From Krasilnikovozyma curviuscula (Eukaryota; Basidiomycota; Tremellomycetes; Cystofilobasidiales; Mrakiaceae), in the NCBI GenBank assembly GCA_014825775.1, contig MVAQ01000181.1, positions 1-44,386 of the forward strand: a DNA stretch of 44,386 bases. Direction: 5' to 3'. The notes under the pieces were generated by a model. The model did no database searches and was not told where the DNA came from. It saw only the letters and a list, made by a program, of their open reading frames with translations. Position 1 is the first letter of the stretch; every line of letters starts with the position of its first letter. Made by a program: the position numbers and the translations under genes. This document shows positions 31,050 through 44,052 of this stretch, piece by piece.

Positions 31050-31665
31050 ATTGAGTCTGATCTATACATGTAAAGGAATACCTCAGCCGATCTTGCAAGA
31101 GTCTTTTTGTAGTAGAAGCTTGGACTGCAAAGTGATGGAACTGATAGCTCAAATCACCTTAGTCCTGGTGCTCGTATCGTACTGCTTGGGTTGTTTTCTG
31201 GACAGCTGGACCAACGTTCACAGAAACTCAGATATATCACACAAAGCTCTTCAAATATTTGAGATGCACGAACTTCATTTGGCGAGCCGCGTCTCCGAAG
31301 TGAGGATCGTACATACCAAAATTTGGTCACAGCATTTCCTCCAACGTTGTCAGTGTCACTTCAGGGCGTTTATCATATCATCATCGGAGGACATTATATC
31401 TATACATCTCACTCTAATGTAATCAACTCGTTAATTATTCAAAAAAAAAAAAAAAAAAGTCTGACAGGGAGAAAATGCCGTGCATCCCCAACCAGAAATC
31501 CTTCAACCACCGCTCAGAGTCGACCCACAGTAAGAGCCTTGACGAGCCACCAAACCCCGAAGCCAAGTGTAGCAAGTGTCGTAAGTGCCCTTAGGCTATA
31601 CATCGGCCCAAATCAGCGTTTCAGTAAGACCAATCCTAAAGAACAAATGACAGCAGAGCCAAAAC
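31050..31665. other. convergent 3' intergenic region with A-tract
   Basis: The prefoldin gene and the Nudix gene converge here. An uninterrupted run of 18 A lies near 31441-31458. The ORFs seen (31006-31422, 31323-31697) are shadows or chance frames; no gene was recognised. Confidence 0.55.
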
Positions 31666-33795
31666 TCACACAACAGCACAAACTACGGCCTTCCTAACCG
31701 CCGAATAGAACGCGCTGACTGTCGCCCCGGACCAATTTATCCTCCTATCCATACTCAAACCACTGCCACCTTCCTCAGGTGACTGAGACGCTTCCCACGC
31801 AGACAAAATATCGCGGTATCGCCTGCCGAAGATATATAAGAAAAACGATATGTCTGGAAACGTAAATCGAGGCAGTACCGACCTTTGGAAAGAAACGCAA
31901 TCAATTTCGTCAGTACGCGAGAGGGAGGGGGAAGTGAGATAGGACACGTACGTCGTTCCGGCATTCACCGATCGTCTCTTGGGGTATACCCACTTCTCTT
32001 CTTTATTTCTTTGCCCTTCGCCTTTCTCACTTAATGCCGTGGGGAGGAAAGATGAAGATGATGCCTTTCGGTGTTTGAGATCACTGCTGGCGGCATCATC
32101 TGGTTGCTGATCCAAAATTGAGGAGGCTGAGAACACACGGCGGGAGGTCAAAGGATATCCTCCTGGTATTGTTCCTAGTTAAAGAAGAACATGTGTCAAT
32201 ATGAAAATCAGAAAATTGAATACAATAAAGAAGTAGTAGGAGAATGAGTGAGCGTACCGGGGGTTTTAACGAAGGAGGAGACAACTGTAACTGGTTCAGC
32301 GTTGGGATTGGGCGAAGGTGGCAGAAGGGGGAAAGAGGATGGGATCAACAGTGGTGGTTGCAACTGCGGTTGTTTTTGTTGTTGAGGTAATGATGACGGT
32401 GAAGGTAAGAACGAGATGAAATCGAGAGTCATTCCCAGGCTCAATCCCCACAGCCGAATCTCTTCTTCCTTGACCTCCTCAAACTCGTCCTTCTCCTTCA
32501 CACCACCGGCAACCGCTTCAGGTTTGTCAGGTATAGGGATCGCACTGAATTCCATTGAGCCGACGAAGAGATGGAGGATGTTACGGAGGAGAGCATTGTG
32601 GGGACTAAGGCGCGGGGAGAGTGAGATTGAAATTTGAGACCACTTCGGTGGGTCTTGAACTGTTGATGTATAGTGAATTTTTGTCCAAGCGACAGCGCAA
32701 TTATAACGAAAATAAGAGCTAAATTTTGTCAGCCTATTGAATTTGGGATTTGAGGCCAACGACTTTGAACACGTACGTAACGCCAGTGGGATCCAATACA
32801 GCCCAGCAACTTCAGCCTCTTCCAGACTTGCCTCCTGCCCCCTCTTACCAACCTGCAGGAACACAAATGGACTCAGCACCATCAACAGTCTTTTCCCTAG
32901 ACTACTTGTAATTTCCCGATCGTCTAGCTGGCCAATCGGTATGAACCCTTCTGCTAGGTCCAGCCCGACTTCTTCCCATGTCTCCCTTAAAGCAGTGTAG
33001 TGCGAACTCTCGTCTGTAGGTTCGAATCTTCCTCCCGGGAACGCCAGTTGTCTGAAAAGCAGCCAAAGAAAATTATGAGTGGCCGATTCTCAATGAAAGG
33101 GATGATTCAAAAGGAGAAAACTGAGACGAACCCTCCCCATCGATCAGTCCCTCTCTTTGCACGTTTGATGAACATCATCTCAGCGACTACACCGGGTTGG
33201 TTGACCCAATCCTGGGCAAAGAATTCATCGATTGTCGTTGGAAGGGCTTCACCGCCGCTTTCACCTTCTGAGTCGGTGCTGTTGGATGAGTCGTCATCTG
33301 GAAGCCTCAGTCGAATACACAGTGCGACCGAAGCTCTCGATTTTTGAGTTGGAGGAGAAGCTGGAACGGGTGGAATAGGAAAAGCATCCAATCAGCGGTT
33401 CTGAAGGGGATTCAATTTCGGGAGAGCGAGGGAGCGAAGGGAAGAACATAACGATTAGGGAACGTACCAATAATACGAGGGGCTGGATTTACATCAGAAA
33501 AATGAAAGAGAACCATTCAGTCCAGCTGTGTCGTATTCAAACTTATACAAAAGCAGGCGTCAGACCTACGATTTTGTGAGATCGCAGTGAGTCCTTGGTG
33601 CAGAGCTGGAATCAAAGAGGACATTGTACGACCAGTGCCCCGGCTTCTGATGGCTGAGCCCACTACTCTCGACGAATGAGCAAACGGAACCACGATGGGG
33701 AGGATCGCGTGCGGGGAGAAACAGTTGGGGAAATGCAAAACAGCAGATGGCGTTGGTTGCAACCTTTCTGTGAAATATGATTTATTTTCCTCCAT
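31666..33795 (-). CDS. Nudix hydrolase with long C-terminal extension, 549 aa
   Basis: Predicted pyrophosphohydrolase of nucleoside-diphosphate-linked compounds, of the fungal group near NUDT7/8/Pcd1. Exons are 33795-33570, 33482-33468 (15 nt), 33360-33132, 33051-32773, 32718-32258, 32174-31952 and 31882-31666; phases agree (1650 nt). The Nudix box is near residues 157-185: QLAFPGGRFEP followed by ALRETWEEVGLDL, with REtWEEvG metal ligands intact. Other conserved parts are DRWGG before it, VFLQVG, VAGLYWIPLAL after it, and EIRLWGLSLGMTLDFI. The C-terminal RFTFPDISFFLYIFGRRYRD also belongs to this fungal family. Insertions of Pro/Gln/Ser-rich sequence raise the length well above that of typical Nudix enzymes. 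The N-terminus (residues 1-60) could carry an organelle signal, but this is not clear. Substrate unknown. Confidence 0.85.
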
Positions 33796-33974
33796 CTCTA
33801 TTAAAGACACTCCACTCTACCCCTTTTCAAATCCCTTTTCGAAATTAGGAAAATTCACCGACACCTGAAGAGACCGGAACTTGGACTGTATCCCATCTGT
33901 ATCAATACCAGTGGAAATCTGCGTCCACTTCGAAGTCGTTTCGTACTGTGTTCCACGACAAGCGCTGACACCCA

Positions 33975-35558
33975 ATGTTGTCCCAACCTCCCCAAATCAC
34001 CTACCTACCCTATGTGAATATACAACATGATTTCACAGCTGTTCTTATGGATGTAGAAGCTCGAGTTGTGCAGGAAGAGAGCGTCTGGGTGTCTGCTTAC
34101 CAACTCGACGACCAAAAAGAGACCAAGAGCTGTCATGCCCAAGTGAGCGAACTGTTCCTCCTCCAGTAGCGTGCCTCGATTAAACCTTTCTTCTTAGATC
34201 GTTGTCAGGAACGAGAACGACGAGATACTCCTCTCTCCTCGCGGTGGAATCACACTTCACACATCAACTTCACCCACGTCCAAGAATCGAATCTCACAAC
34301 CAAAACATATTCCCAAAGGAGACTATCTCTTAAACTACCAAAGTGAAGAACCTGTAGGTAGTAGCCAAATAATTTCATCTTTGCTGTCGATTCTTAAACA
34401 TCGCAAACAGCGCAGCAGACTAACTGCCAATATATGTTATACCTAACAGCTCCATATCCAAATTTCATTCCCTACACTCTCCATTCCTCCCACTTCAATA
34501 ACCATACCCACTTCGTTCAAGCCAACTTCTTCCCTCCCTTTCACCCCGACGGCATTCAGCACCTCGACCTCACAGTCAACGAAGACGCGGTACCTCGCGC
34601 TCGGCTCTTCAGACGGCGACGTTGTTGTGCACGAACTGTTTGATGATGATCTTGTGAAGCTGAGTCTAGATAAAAAAAAGGTCAAGGTTGACAAGAATGG
34701 GATGGAGAAGGGTGATGTGGAGAGTCTCAAATTCTTCCCTTCTGGAGAAGTGAGCTATTCGCACCAAATAGTATCTTCAAACCCCAACAGATTATTGCGA
34801 CTAACGAATCTTCCCTTTTTTTGGTGAAGGTCCTCTTGATAACACATCTTTCCGGGGCAATGACAATTTCATCTGCCTTGACAGGGTCGACTCCACGTAC
34901 GCTCCTCTCTCACAAGCGGCGGATCACTTCCACCTCCATCTTGGGAGTGGGCAAACGCATTCTCACCTCTTCTCTTGACGGCACTGTTAAGCTGTGGGAC
35001 ATCGTGGCTGGTGCGGTGCTCAAGACATGGGATTTCGGGGTTGGCGTCGGCGCCGTGCATGGTGTCGAGGGAGAGGGGTTCTGGGTTTGCAGTGCGGAGG
35101 AGAGTGGACTAAACTGGTTTGGGTTTGGGGAGATGAGCGATGAAGGGGAGGTTGTATCAAGCAGGAATTTGGAAGGAGGGGTGAAAACGCTGGGTGGTGT
35201 TACGGCCATTCTTGCGCTCCCTTCAAATGGTGATGCAACCACCTCCACTATTCTCACTGCGACATCAAATGGGTTCATCAATGTATATGGTCGAAGCACG
35301 ACCAATTTAGGACCAATGACACTCAAAATGACTTACCGACGGACCACCGCGCCCATCTCGTCCCTCACCTCCATCTCCCCAATTCACATCCTGGTCGCCT
35401 CAGAAGACGGCATGCCGTTTATTTTCGATGTTTCAGCTTGCAAGGTAGATCGGGAGCTGAGCGGGTTTGACGGTGGTGATGGTGGGCTGTGGGGAGTCCT
35501 TCTTGATGAAGACGTTTGGATTGCGGGCAGAGAGGGGGTTGGGAGATGGGTTCTGTAG
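33975..35558 (+). CDS. WD40-repeat protein, Rpn14/PAAF1-like, 450 aa
   Basis: Beta-propeller protein; closest resemblance is to PAAF1/Rpn14, chaperones of 19S proteasome base assembly. Exons are 33975-34142, 34198-34353, 34450-34749 and 34830-35558; phases agree. The clearest propeller blade is PRTLLSHKRRITSTSILGVG followed by KRILTSSLDGTVKLWDI. Other blades read TRYLALGSSDGDVVVHELFD, STILTATSNGFINVYGRST and IHILVASEDGMPFIFDV. The N-terminal 100 residues carry a non-WD domain with strands (SVWVSAYQLDD, DEILLSPRGGITLH), as in PAAF1. The C-terminus ends in a last blade (GLWGVLLDEDVWIAG). The divergent promoter gap to the Nudix gene is 179 bp. A different WD40 family is possible. Confidence 0.65.
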
Positions 35559-36091
35559 CACTCTCTCATTTGTTTTTGAATTGCCCTTGATACGAAGGAT
35601 ATGCGAGAGAGCTTTGGGTGCTTGACAATCGCAGTGCAGAAGCTTGCTTGTGCTCCAAAATCTCCGTCCTTTCAAACGAGTACAATATTTCTTGATTCCA
35701 CCAGTCATAGTTCATACTTTTTATTTATTCAACTGCAATTTTCCATCTCTTGATCTTCATTTTGAATGACAAGCCTCTGGTGAAAAACCCCGCGTCGATC
35801 TGCGTCATCGATTCCGGTCTGAACGTAAAGAGATTCACCCAACCGCCAACTGGTCTTTCTTCACCTGAGGATTCCAAACTTCTCTGAGATTAGAGAATCA
35901 CATTATAAGGATTCTGTGCTCTATTCACATCTTGATAGACCTTTGGTGAGTAGCCTTCCTTTGCTCTATTGGTGCAGTATGTCTTTTTGGTCGGGCAACT
36001 CACCCTTTTTCTCGATAGAACCTCGAGGCCACTTCTCATTTTAACAAAACAGACATAGCAAAGATCGATAAAGAACTGCACGGTTGAGAGC
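35559..36091. other. intergenic gap upstream of the debranching-enzyme gene
   Basis: This 530-bp stretch holds the 3' end of the WD40 gene and the promoter and leader of GDB1. No clear TATA box; no supported ORF. Confidence 0.5.
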
Positions 36092-39000
36092 ATGCCTTCC
36101 AATATCAAGGACAAAGCTAAGAACTTGGTCGAGAAGGTTGCTCCAAACCTCAGCATTCCTATCGCGGCACACAAGTCGTCTTCCACCCGAGCAGCAGCAG
36201 ATCAAGCTCCTCCAACAGCACCAGGTCCCAAAACCCCAGCAGATGAGGGAATCTCTTTCTTTTCTGGTGAGAATCAGGGCGATGATATCTCCAAGGTCAT
36301 TAGAGTCTTTGAGCTGGGCTTGGGACCTGAAGGTGGCCCCATTGGTAAAAGAGGTGTAAGTCTCCAAACTCATCGCTCTTTTCCATTCAAGGTTCCTTGT
36401 AGAAACTCAAGGTACTGACACGAAATCTTTGATCTTTCTTGCTCATTGTCTATCGTCTCCCTGGTGTAATTTCGCCCTTCTCGGCTGACCAGTATGTGAG
36501 ATTACCACCACCCCACCCGACACCTTATGTACTTCGAATCTCCTTGGAACCAGGTACTCCAGCATGTAGGAACGGTGTTCTGAAGTCCGACTTCCCATTG
36601 GATGGCGGGAAGTTCCAAAGGGGCAGATGGAGCGAACGAAAGTAAGCGTCCCAGCTTCTTAACCGCAGAGTGATGACGATCGCGACCGCTTTTTTGGTCG
36701 TGCTGTCATAAACATTCCAGTAGCTGATCGTTTCACTCTTTCCTCACGTTCTATTCTTAAGACTTCCAGTCGACTTCTCTAAACCTGTCTTCATTGATCT
36801 CCCTATCTCGCATGCGGGTTCCTTCGCCTACTTCATCGAATACGACGAGACACCCTCACACGCCTCGTCCGCACCCATCAAGGAAAAGAAACGTATCCAA
36901 GGAGAGATTATGTACTTTTCTGTCGATCCAATTCTGATGATTCCTACTCGACCTGAGATCCTGGATAAGGCGACGATGCAGCCTATCCTTGTTCCTGCGG
37001 TTGAAGAGGCAAAGGATCGGGCGGAAAAGGAAGGGAAGACGTTGCTGCCGATGGATGGACTGACAATGCTCTCGGTGATTGCCAAGTGGCAGGGTAAGCT
37101 CTCCGAGTGGGATCCGTACCTCTTTGAAGCCTCTCAACGAGGATACAACATGCTTCATTTCACGCCGCTCCAAGCACGAGGCGAGTCGGGTTCTCCGTAC
37201 TCGATCCTTGATCAGTTAAGGTTTGACCCAGAGCTGTTTGAGGGTGAGGGAGATGGTGTAAAAGAGATTGGGAAGATGATCAAGAGGTGTAGGGAAGTGT
37301 TTGGGTTGTGCAGTTTGACGGACGTCGTGTTGAACCACACGGCTAACAACAGCCCTTGGTTGGAAGATCATCCTGAATCTGGTAATTCTCTCTTCTCATC
37401 GTGATCTTTTTCTATAGATGTGGATTGGAACTGACCTCCCTCTTTTCATCGTCGCAGGTTACTCACCCGCTAACTCGCCGCACCTCACGCCAGCACTTGA
37501 GCTCGATACGGCACTAATAAAGCTCTCTGGTGAACTAAAGTCCAAAGGTCTCCCAACGATCCTGAAGACCCAGGCAGACTTGGACGGTGTCGCCATTGCC
37601 ATCGACGAAACGATCGCATCGCTCAACCTATGGCAGTACTATGTTATAGACACCAAGAATCACGTTCAGGAACTTGAAGTGGCACTCAAGGAAAACAAAC
37701 CCTCTTCATCAAACCTCTTCAATGAGGTTGATTTAACGGGGAAAACACCTGAAGGCCTCGCCATCGCCCTTCGTTCCACTGCGGGCGCCATTGATGGACT
37801 CGGTTCGTTCGCCTCTCGGTTCTGCACTCAAGTTTCTCTCAACAATGCATTGTCGTTCTACGCGAAGGCTGGGCTAAAAACCGTGGCGGAATGGGGAAAA
37901 ATATTGGATATCGTCAATGTGCCGCTTTATGAGGAGTTCAATGACGATAGCAAGGCTCAAAGGGATAATGTCAAAGACAGGCTGAGGTATACCAGGTTGG
38001 ATCCTAATGGCGAACAGCTGGGAGAAATCACCGAAAAGTGAGTTTTTTTTTTTTTTTTTTCTCAATCTTTTTCCGTGTTGGCTGACAAGCCGCCGCCTTT
38101 TGGTTCGCAGGAACCCACTCATAGAAACCTACTTCACCAGGCTACCAGTTAACAAAACGACGGCCAAGTTTGATCACTCATCTTTGTCTTTAGCTAACAA
38201 CGGCTGGATCTGGAATGCAAACCCATTGGCTAACTTCGCCGAATCCAATTCCAAGTCGTACCTCCGAAGAGAAGTTATCGTCTGGGGAGATTGCGTGAAG
38301 CTTCGCTATGGTAAACAGCCCTCAGACAACCCTTGGCTGTGGAAGCATATGGCGGAGTATTGCTCTCTCCTTGCCGGTATGTTTGATGGTTTCCGACTGG
38401 ACAACTGTCACTCTACGCCGATGGAAGTGGGAGTGTACATGATCGACGCGTCACGAGTCGTCAACCCGAACTTGTATGTCGTCGCGGAGCTGTTCACAGG
38501 GAGTGAGGATATGGATCTATTGTTTGTTCAGAAGTTGGGAATCAATAGTTTGATCAGAGAAATGATGAACGCTGGAGATCCAAAGGAACAGAGCCGACTG
38601 TGAGTTGAAACTTTTGCCTCACTATTCGACTCATTCGATTAAACAAAATACTGCTTCCCTTCTCAGTCTATACAGGTTCGGCGTTGCTACTCCAATCGGA
38701 TCTATGGGAGCTGCCTGTCTCACTACGAAAGGCGAGCTCGAATCCCCAACTGGTAAAGGACCCGTTCGACCATGCATCATTTCACCACTCGAAGGCACCT
38801 CCCCACACGCAGTTCTTACCGACTGCACGCACGACAACCAGTCTCCGCTGGACAAGCGCTCCGCTGAGGACGCCCTGTCCACGGGTGCGCTAGCTGCGTT
38901 CTCTGGTTGCGCCGCGGGGTCCAATAAAGGGTTCGACGACCTGTACCCCAAGCTGCTCAACATTGTCAGTGAAAAGAGAAAGTATGAGGTTGGTGGTGCT

Positions 39001-41974
39001 GATGGAGGCGTTCATCGAGGTATTGGATCTGTCAAGAGAGTCCTCAATCACATTCACACTGAAATGGCTCTGCAAGGCTTCACTGAGGGACATGTTCATC
39101 AAGAGGGAGACGTAAGTATCAAAATTCAGATTTTATTATTGCTTAAATTGTCAATAAACTGTCTTTAACTCCGTTTCTTGTCTTTTAGTATATTGCCATG
39201 CACCGAATCCATCCTGAAACTCACGAAGGTTACTTTTTGGTCGCCCACACTGCTTTCAACAAGGGAGACTTAAAATCCCGAGGTGATGCAAACCCAATCA
39301 AGCTCTACGGTCACGAGACTACCTTTATCATCGGCGGATCTGTGGAAGTCAGTTCCTACGAGTCATCGAAAAGTGAAACGACGCTTGAGGGGCTCCCAGC
39401 GGTGTTCAAGCACATAAACACGACTGAGCAGAGGAAGGGTGTTGATGAAAGTGGACCGTTCACCGAAGTGATGATACCAGCTGTCTTCCCGCCTGGTTCT
39501 ATCATGTTATTCTCTACCACCATGCCTAGTCTGTCGCCTGATTTGGACACTTTCTGTGCTGATGGGGCTGAGGTTGCTTTCAAAGAGTTGGATTTGGTGG
39601 ACCTCAACGTGATTTTGTTCAGATCTGACGGTGAGGAAAGAGATGCTACCGGTAAGTGTACTCTTTACGTTCTCAGTTTAAACGTCAACAGGTAATAATC
39701 ATGGAAGTTTTCAGGTGGTGATGGTGTCTACGAGATTCCGAACTACGGCAAATTGGTGTACTGTGGTCTACAAGGCTGGATGGCACCTCTTAAACCCATC
39801 ATACAATACAATGATCTCGGTGCACCACTCTGTGGTCACCTTCGTGAAGGAACCTGGGCGTTAGACTACGTTCAGAACAGATTGGACAAGCAACTCGCTG
39901 CTCGTCCTCGTCTTCAGGTACCATTTGTTTGGCTCAAAGAGCGATTTGACGTCATCAAGCAGACAGTTCCATCGTTTCTCAGACCCAAATACTTCGCCAT
40001 CGTCCTAAATGAAGCATACAAAGCAGCTCGCAACACCGTTATCGAACACTGCTCTGACTTTGTCACTTCTGGTCACTTCTTCACTCATGACCTTGCTCTC
40101 ACGTCTGTTCAGATGTATGGATTTGTGCAGTCAGCCTCTCTTATCCCTCAAAAACCTGTCCCAAGTTTGGCGGCTGGTCTTCCTCACTTCAGTACTAGTT
40201 GGGCGCGATGCTGGGGTCGTGATGTTTTCATCTCACTGAGAGGACTCCTCCTGACGACAGGCCAATTTGAAGCTGCTAAATCACATGTTCTTGGATTTGG
40301 ATCAGTACTCAAGCACGGATTAGTTCCAAACTTGCTTGACTCCGGAAAGACACCTAGGTACAACTGTCGAGATGGTCCATGGTGGTTCATCGAAAACATC
40401 CAGGACTATGTCAAGATGGCACCAAATGGTCTCTCAATTCTTTCTGAATCGGTCAAGCGACGTTTTCCAGCGGACGACACTTGGGTTCCTTTCGATGATC
40501 CTCGAGCGTTCGCCTACTCGAGCACGGTTGCAGAGTTGATTCAGGAAATCTTGCAGCGTCACGCTGAAGGTATCATCTTCCGTGAATACAACGCTGGTCC
40601 AAATCTTGACATGCAGATGACGGATGAAGGATTTAATCAGAAGATCTATACGGACTGGAAAACTGGGTTCATCTATGGTGGAAACAGATGTACGCTCCTT
40701 TTCGTTTGAGGTTTTACTCCCATTTCTTATTGACTCCATTACTTGGTTTTAATCCAAACAGTTAACTGCGGAACTTGGCAGGACAAGATGGGTGAATCTG
40801 CAAAAGCTGGTAACAAAGGACTTCCAGCTACCCCGAGAGATGGAGCTCCAGTGGAGATCACTGCTTTGCACAAGAGTGCACTCAGGTGGCTTGCTGAACT
40901 GTCACAGGAAGGAAAATTCCCATTCAAAGGAGTCAATGCTACAAGTGAGCCTTTGGCGTTTGTCTCGCTCTTACTTAGTATCGCGCTAATTTCCTTGCTT
41001 CATTTTATTCATTAGTCGATGGCAAGAAGAACTTCGTCACTTACCAGGAATGGTCCGATCTCATCCAAGCCTCCTTCGAGAAGCACTACTACATTCCACT
41101 TGATGCTGCTGAGGATTCCAATTACGTGCTCAATTCGAAGCTGGTGAACCGTCGAGGTATTTACAAAGATGTCGTTGGTTCTGGAGAAGGACGAGAATGG
41201 TCTGACTATCAAGTAAGGATCATCTTTCTTTTCATTATGTGTTTTGAGCTGACGATTTTACATATAAAATCTTGCAGCTGAGAGCTAACTTCCCTGCTGC
41301 GATGATTGTGGCTCCAGAACTCTTCACTCCCGAGTACGCTCTTGGTGCGCTGCGCATAGCAGACAAAGTCCTTCGAGGTCCCTTAGGAATGAAAACGTTG
41401 GATCCATCTGACTCTCAGTACCGACCAAACTACGACAACTCCAATGACTCCACTGATCAATCTGTGGCCAAAGGGTGGAATGTGAGCCCCTTCGCACTCC
41501 CTCTCTTCATTTTCTGTAATTAACTTGGTCTTTTCCTCTTGCAGTACCATCAAGGACCAGAGTGGCTCTTCCCAACCGGTTGGTTTTTGAAGGCGTACCT
41601 TCACTTCGACTCGACTGTTGGCTTGGGTAAAGATGTGAATATGACGAGCTGTAAAAAAGATCCCTTCCCTTCCATGATGCTGACCACGCGTTCATCTCTT
41701 TGTAGGATATTACTGAAACCCTGTACTACATCTCAAACTGTCTACTGGAAGCTCGTAGACACATTTCCAGTGATGCTTGGGCTGGACTGCCAGAACTGAC
41801 GAATGCCGACGGCGCTTTCTGTTACGATAGTTGTCGAACACAAGTAAGTTTTCTTTTCTTGTCTGCAAACGTTTTCAATACTGACCAGTTTTGGTCGATC
41901 TTTAGGCTTGGTCGTCTTCTACCCTTCTTGATTTGATGCTCGCGATCAGCGAGTTGGACATAAACAAACATTAG
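36092..41974 (+). CDS. GDB1: glycogen debranching enzyme, 1621 aa
   Basis: Bifunctional enzyme that empties glycogen branches: 4-alpha-glucanotransferase in the N-terminal half, amylo-1,6-glucosidase in the C-terminal half; cytosolic. Fourteen exons: 36092-36355, 36493-36641, 36762-37381, 37458-38037, 38111-38599, 38667-39111, 39189-39651, 39715-40689, 40762-40944, 41016-41212, 41278-41481, 41545-41634, 41706-41843 and 41906-41974; all GT-AG, phases agree. GH13-type transferase regions are seen in order: [27 protein letters not shown] (nucleophile Asp), [10 protein letters not shown] (acid/base Glu) and DCTHDN. The glucosidase half has [46 protein letters not shown] and [14 protein letters not shown]. 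Length is slightly above yeast Gdb1 (about 1536); the first 65 residues form a polar extension. Likely induced when stored glycogen is used; no control site recognised. Confidence 0.96.
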
Positions 41975-42229
41975 ATGACTCTGGCACAATGTACCAAGAT
42001 GGGTCTCTCTTTATATATGTAAACTTAACCAGGAATATGTAATACGTTCAGATATCATCGTTTCTCTTACCTGTCGTTCTCGCCACTCGTTGAGAAATAT
42101 CGGAGAAGGAGAATAATCCAGAGTTCTAACAGCAGTCCATCAAATTAGCCGCAAACCCTGTCGTTCATTCTCAAACTTGGACGCACTACTTCTGTGTCCC
42201 TTCTTCTAGCGCTGAGAACAGTCAGAAGG

Positions 42230-44052
42230 ATGTCAGCAGCAGCAGAAGCCTCGACCTCGACAGCAGCGCCGTCCGTGGAGCCTAAAAAAACTGCTTCGTC
42301 TACAGCATCGATACTCACAAGTATAGACCGTCCCCATTGGGGTAACAGACTTCTTACAGAAGATGCTGATGTGTTTGAAAAGAACGCTTGGTGAGGTTTA
42401 CAGCTCGAGAGAGTATGAGGCTCTCATCCTGGTGCCCTGCTCGTCACTTGGAGAGGTAGGACTAGTACTGACCCACTCTTCTCTCCACATATTTACTGTC
42501 AGGGATCACGTACCACCCCCAGTCGGTCTCGATGAACAAGCAGAAAAGATCAAGCTCATTCAGAAGGAGAAACCAGTCAGTGAGACAATGAAGAAAATCT
42601 ACAACTCGTCCCCGGCGACTTTCTGGACGAGGTTTTACGATACTCACCAGGAAGGGTTCTTTAAGAATAGGAAATGGTTGAATTTAGAGTTCCCAGAACT
42701 GAAGGAGTGTACAAAAGCGGATGTGAGTGTTAAGTGTTGATAAAGAGTTGCGACACGGCACACCATTTACGGTTCTTTGATGTTCTTTGGGCTGACATAA
42801 CAGGCGGGCGAACGAACAATAATAGAGCTCGGTTGTGGTGCTGGAAACGCTTTGTACCCCATCATCGAATCGAATCAGAACCCAAATTTGACAGCCTGGG
42901 GTTTCGACTACAGTCCAAGCGCCGTCCAAGTCGTGAAGGTCTGTCTTTGTCATTCTTTCTCCAACAATGTCAACGATGCACAGCTTCTTATTTGGGTTAT
43001 CACCATCAGGACAACCCGCTGTACACCAAAGAACGTATCGGCAAGGTGAAAGCCGGAGTTTGGGATCTGTCATCGACTGACCTGCCGGAAGGCCTCGAGC
43101 CTGGAACGGTGGATATTGCTGTAATGGTATTTGTTTTGAGTGCTCTAGAGCCTGGTAGTGAATGGGAAAGAGCGGTTGGAAACGTTTGGCGAGTAAGTCA
43201 ACCCGTCCCACACAGACACCTCTTGATCGCTTCAGCAATTTGCGGGCCTACTTTGATATATAACCTCCCTATTCTGTTAACATGTCATTTGTTTATATTT
43301 TCCATCAGCTGCTGAAACCAGGAGGACAGATCTTGCTGCGTGACTACGGGCGACATGACCTGGCCCAACTTCGAATTAAAGGCGACCGACTCTTAGACGA
43401 CAACTTCTACATCCGCGGCGATGGCACTCGAGTCTTCTTCTTCGACGCTGAGGATTTGGCCAGGATATTCACAGGCGCTTCTGCTCCCTTCGAGGTAACG
43501 ACGTCGACAGGTTCAGCGGAAGAACAGGACTCGTCAATACCCTCAACACCGAATGAGCTAGATAACCTCGCATCAGAAATGGATTCTAAAGTCGCAATCG
43601 TACCGCCTCCGATGAATGAGCCTGAATCCGCTGATGATGCTGCTGCTGCGGTGGACGAAAATGCGAAGAAGACGAAGGAGAATGAAGAGGTGGATGACAC
43701 AGCAGTAACAGCCAACAAATTGGCGTATGTATCACCGGTGGTGATCACTGGTTACCATCCACCACATCCACTGTTTAAATTAGATCAGCTGGGAGTGGAC
43801 AGGCGATTGGTAGGTTAGAGCTGGGGTGAAAACTCTACAGATTTGAACTAACAGTTCCCACTTTCCTTCCCTACCACTAGCTCGTTAACCGCAAGAAGCA
43901 GTTGAAGATGTACAGGTCAGTACTAATCTACCATCCATCAACGCGAGATCTTGACTGAATAATAAACTTTTGACTTGCCATGCATTTTCTCTGCCAGAAT
44001 CTGGATGCAGTTGAAGTGCACGAAACTTGATAATAAAAATTCAACTTTATGA
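42230..44052 (+). CDS. tRNA N3-methylcytidine methyltransferase, METTL2/Trm140 type, 429 aa
   Basis: SAM-dependent enzyme that makes m3C at position 32 of certain tRNAs; family includes Trm140/Trm141 and METTL2/6/8. Exons are 42230-42390, 42503-42722, 42804-42938, 43010-43192, 43309-43809, 43881-43915 and 43998-44052; phases agree. Diagnostic parts: [53 protein letters not shown], motif [58 protein letters not shown] with [21 protein letters not shown], and C-terminal [15 protein letters not shown]. An acidic, Ala-rich insert of about 80 residues (roughly residues 290-375) splits the last strands before the [11 protein letters not shown] end. The frame is open upstream of the ATG without another Met. 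It follows GDB1 in tandem after 255 bp. Confidence 0.92.

Noticed and set aside
31441..31458. 18-nt A tract as evidence of a retroposed poly(A) tail
   Set aside because: No target-site duplication or retrocopy next to it; homopolymer runs are common in this window's non-coding DNA.
33010..33045. GGTTCGAATC, resembling a tRNA B box
   Set aside because: On the other strand it is the coding sequence of the Nudix PGGRFEP motif; no tRNA cloverleaf around it.
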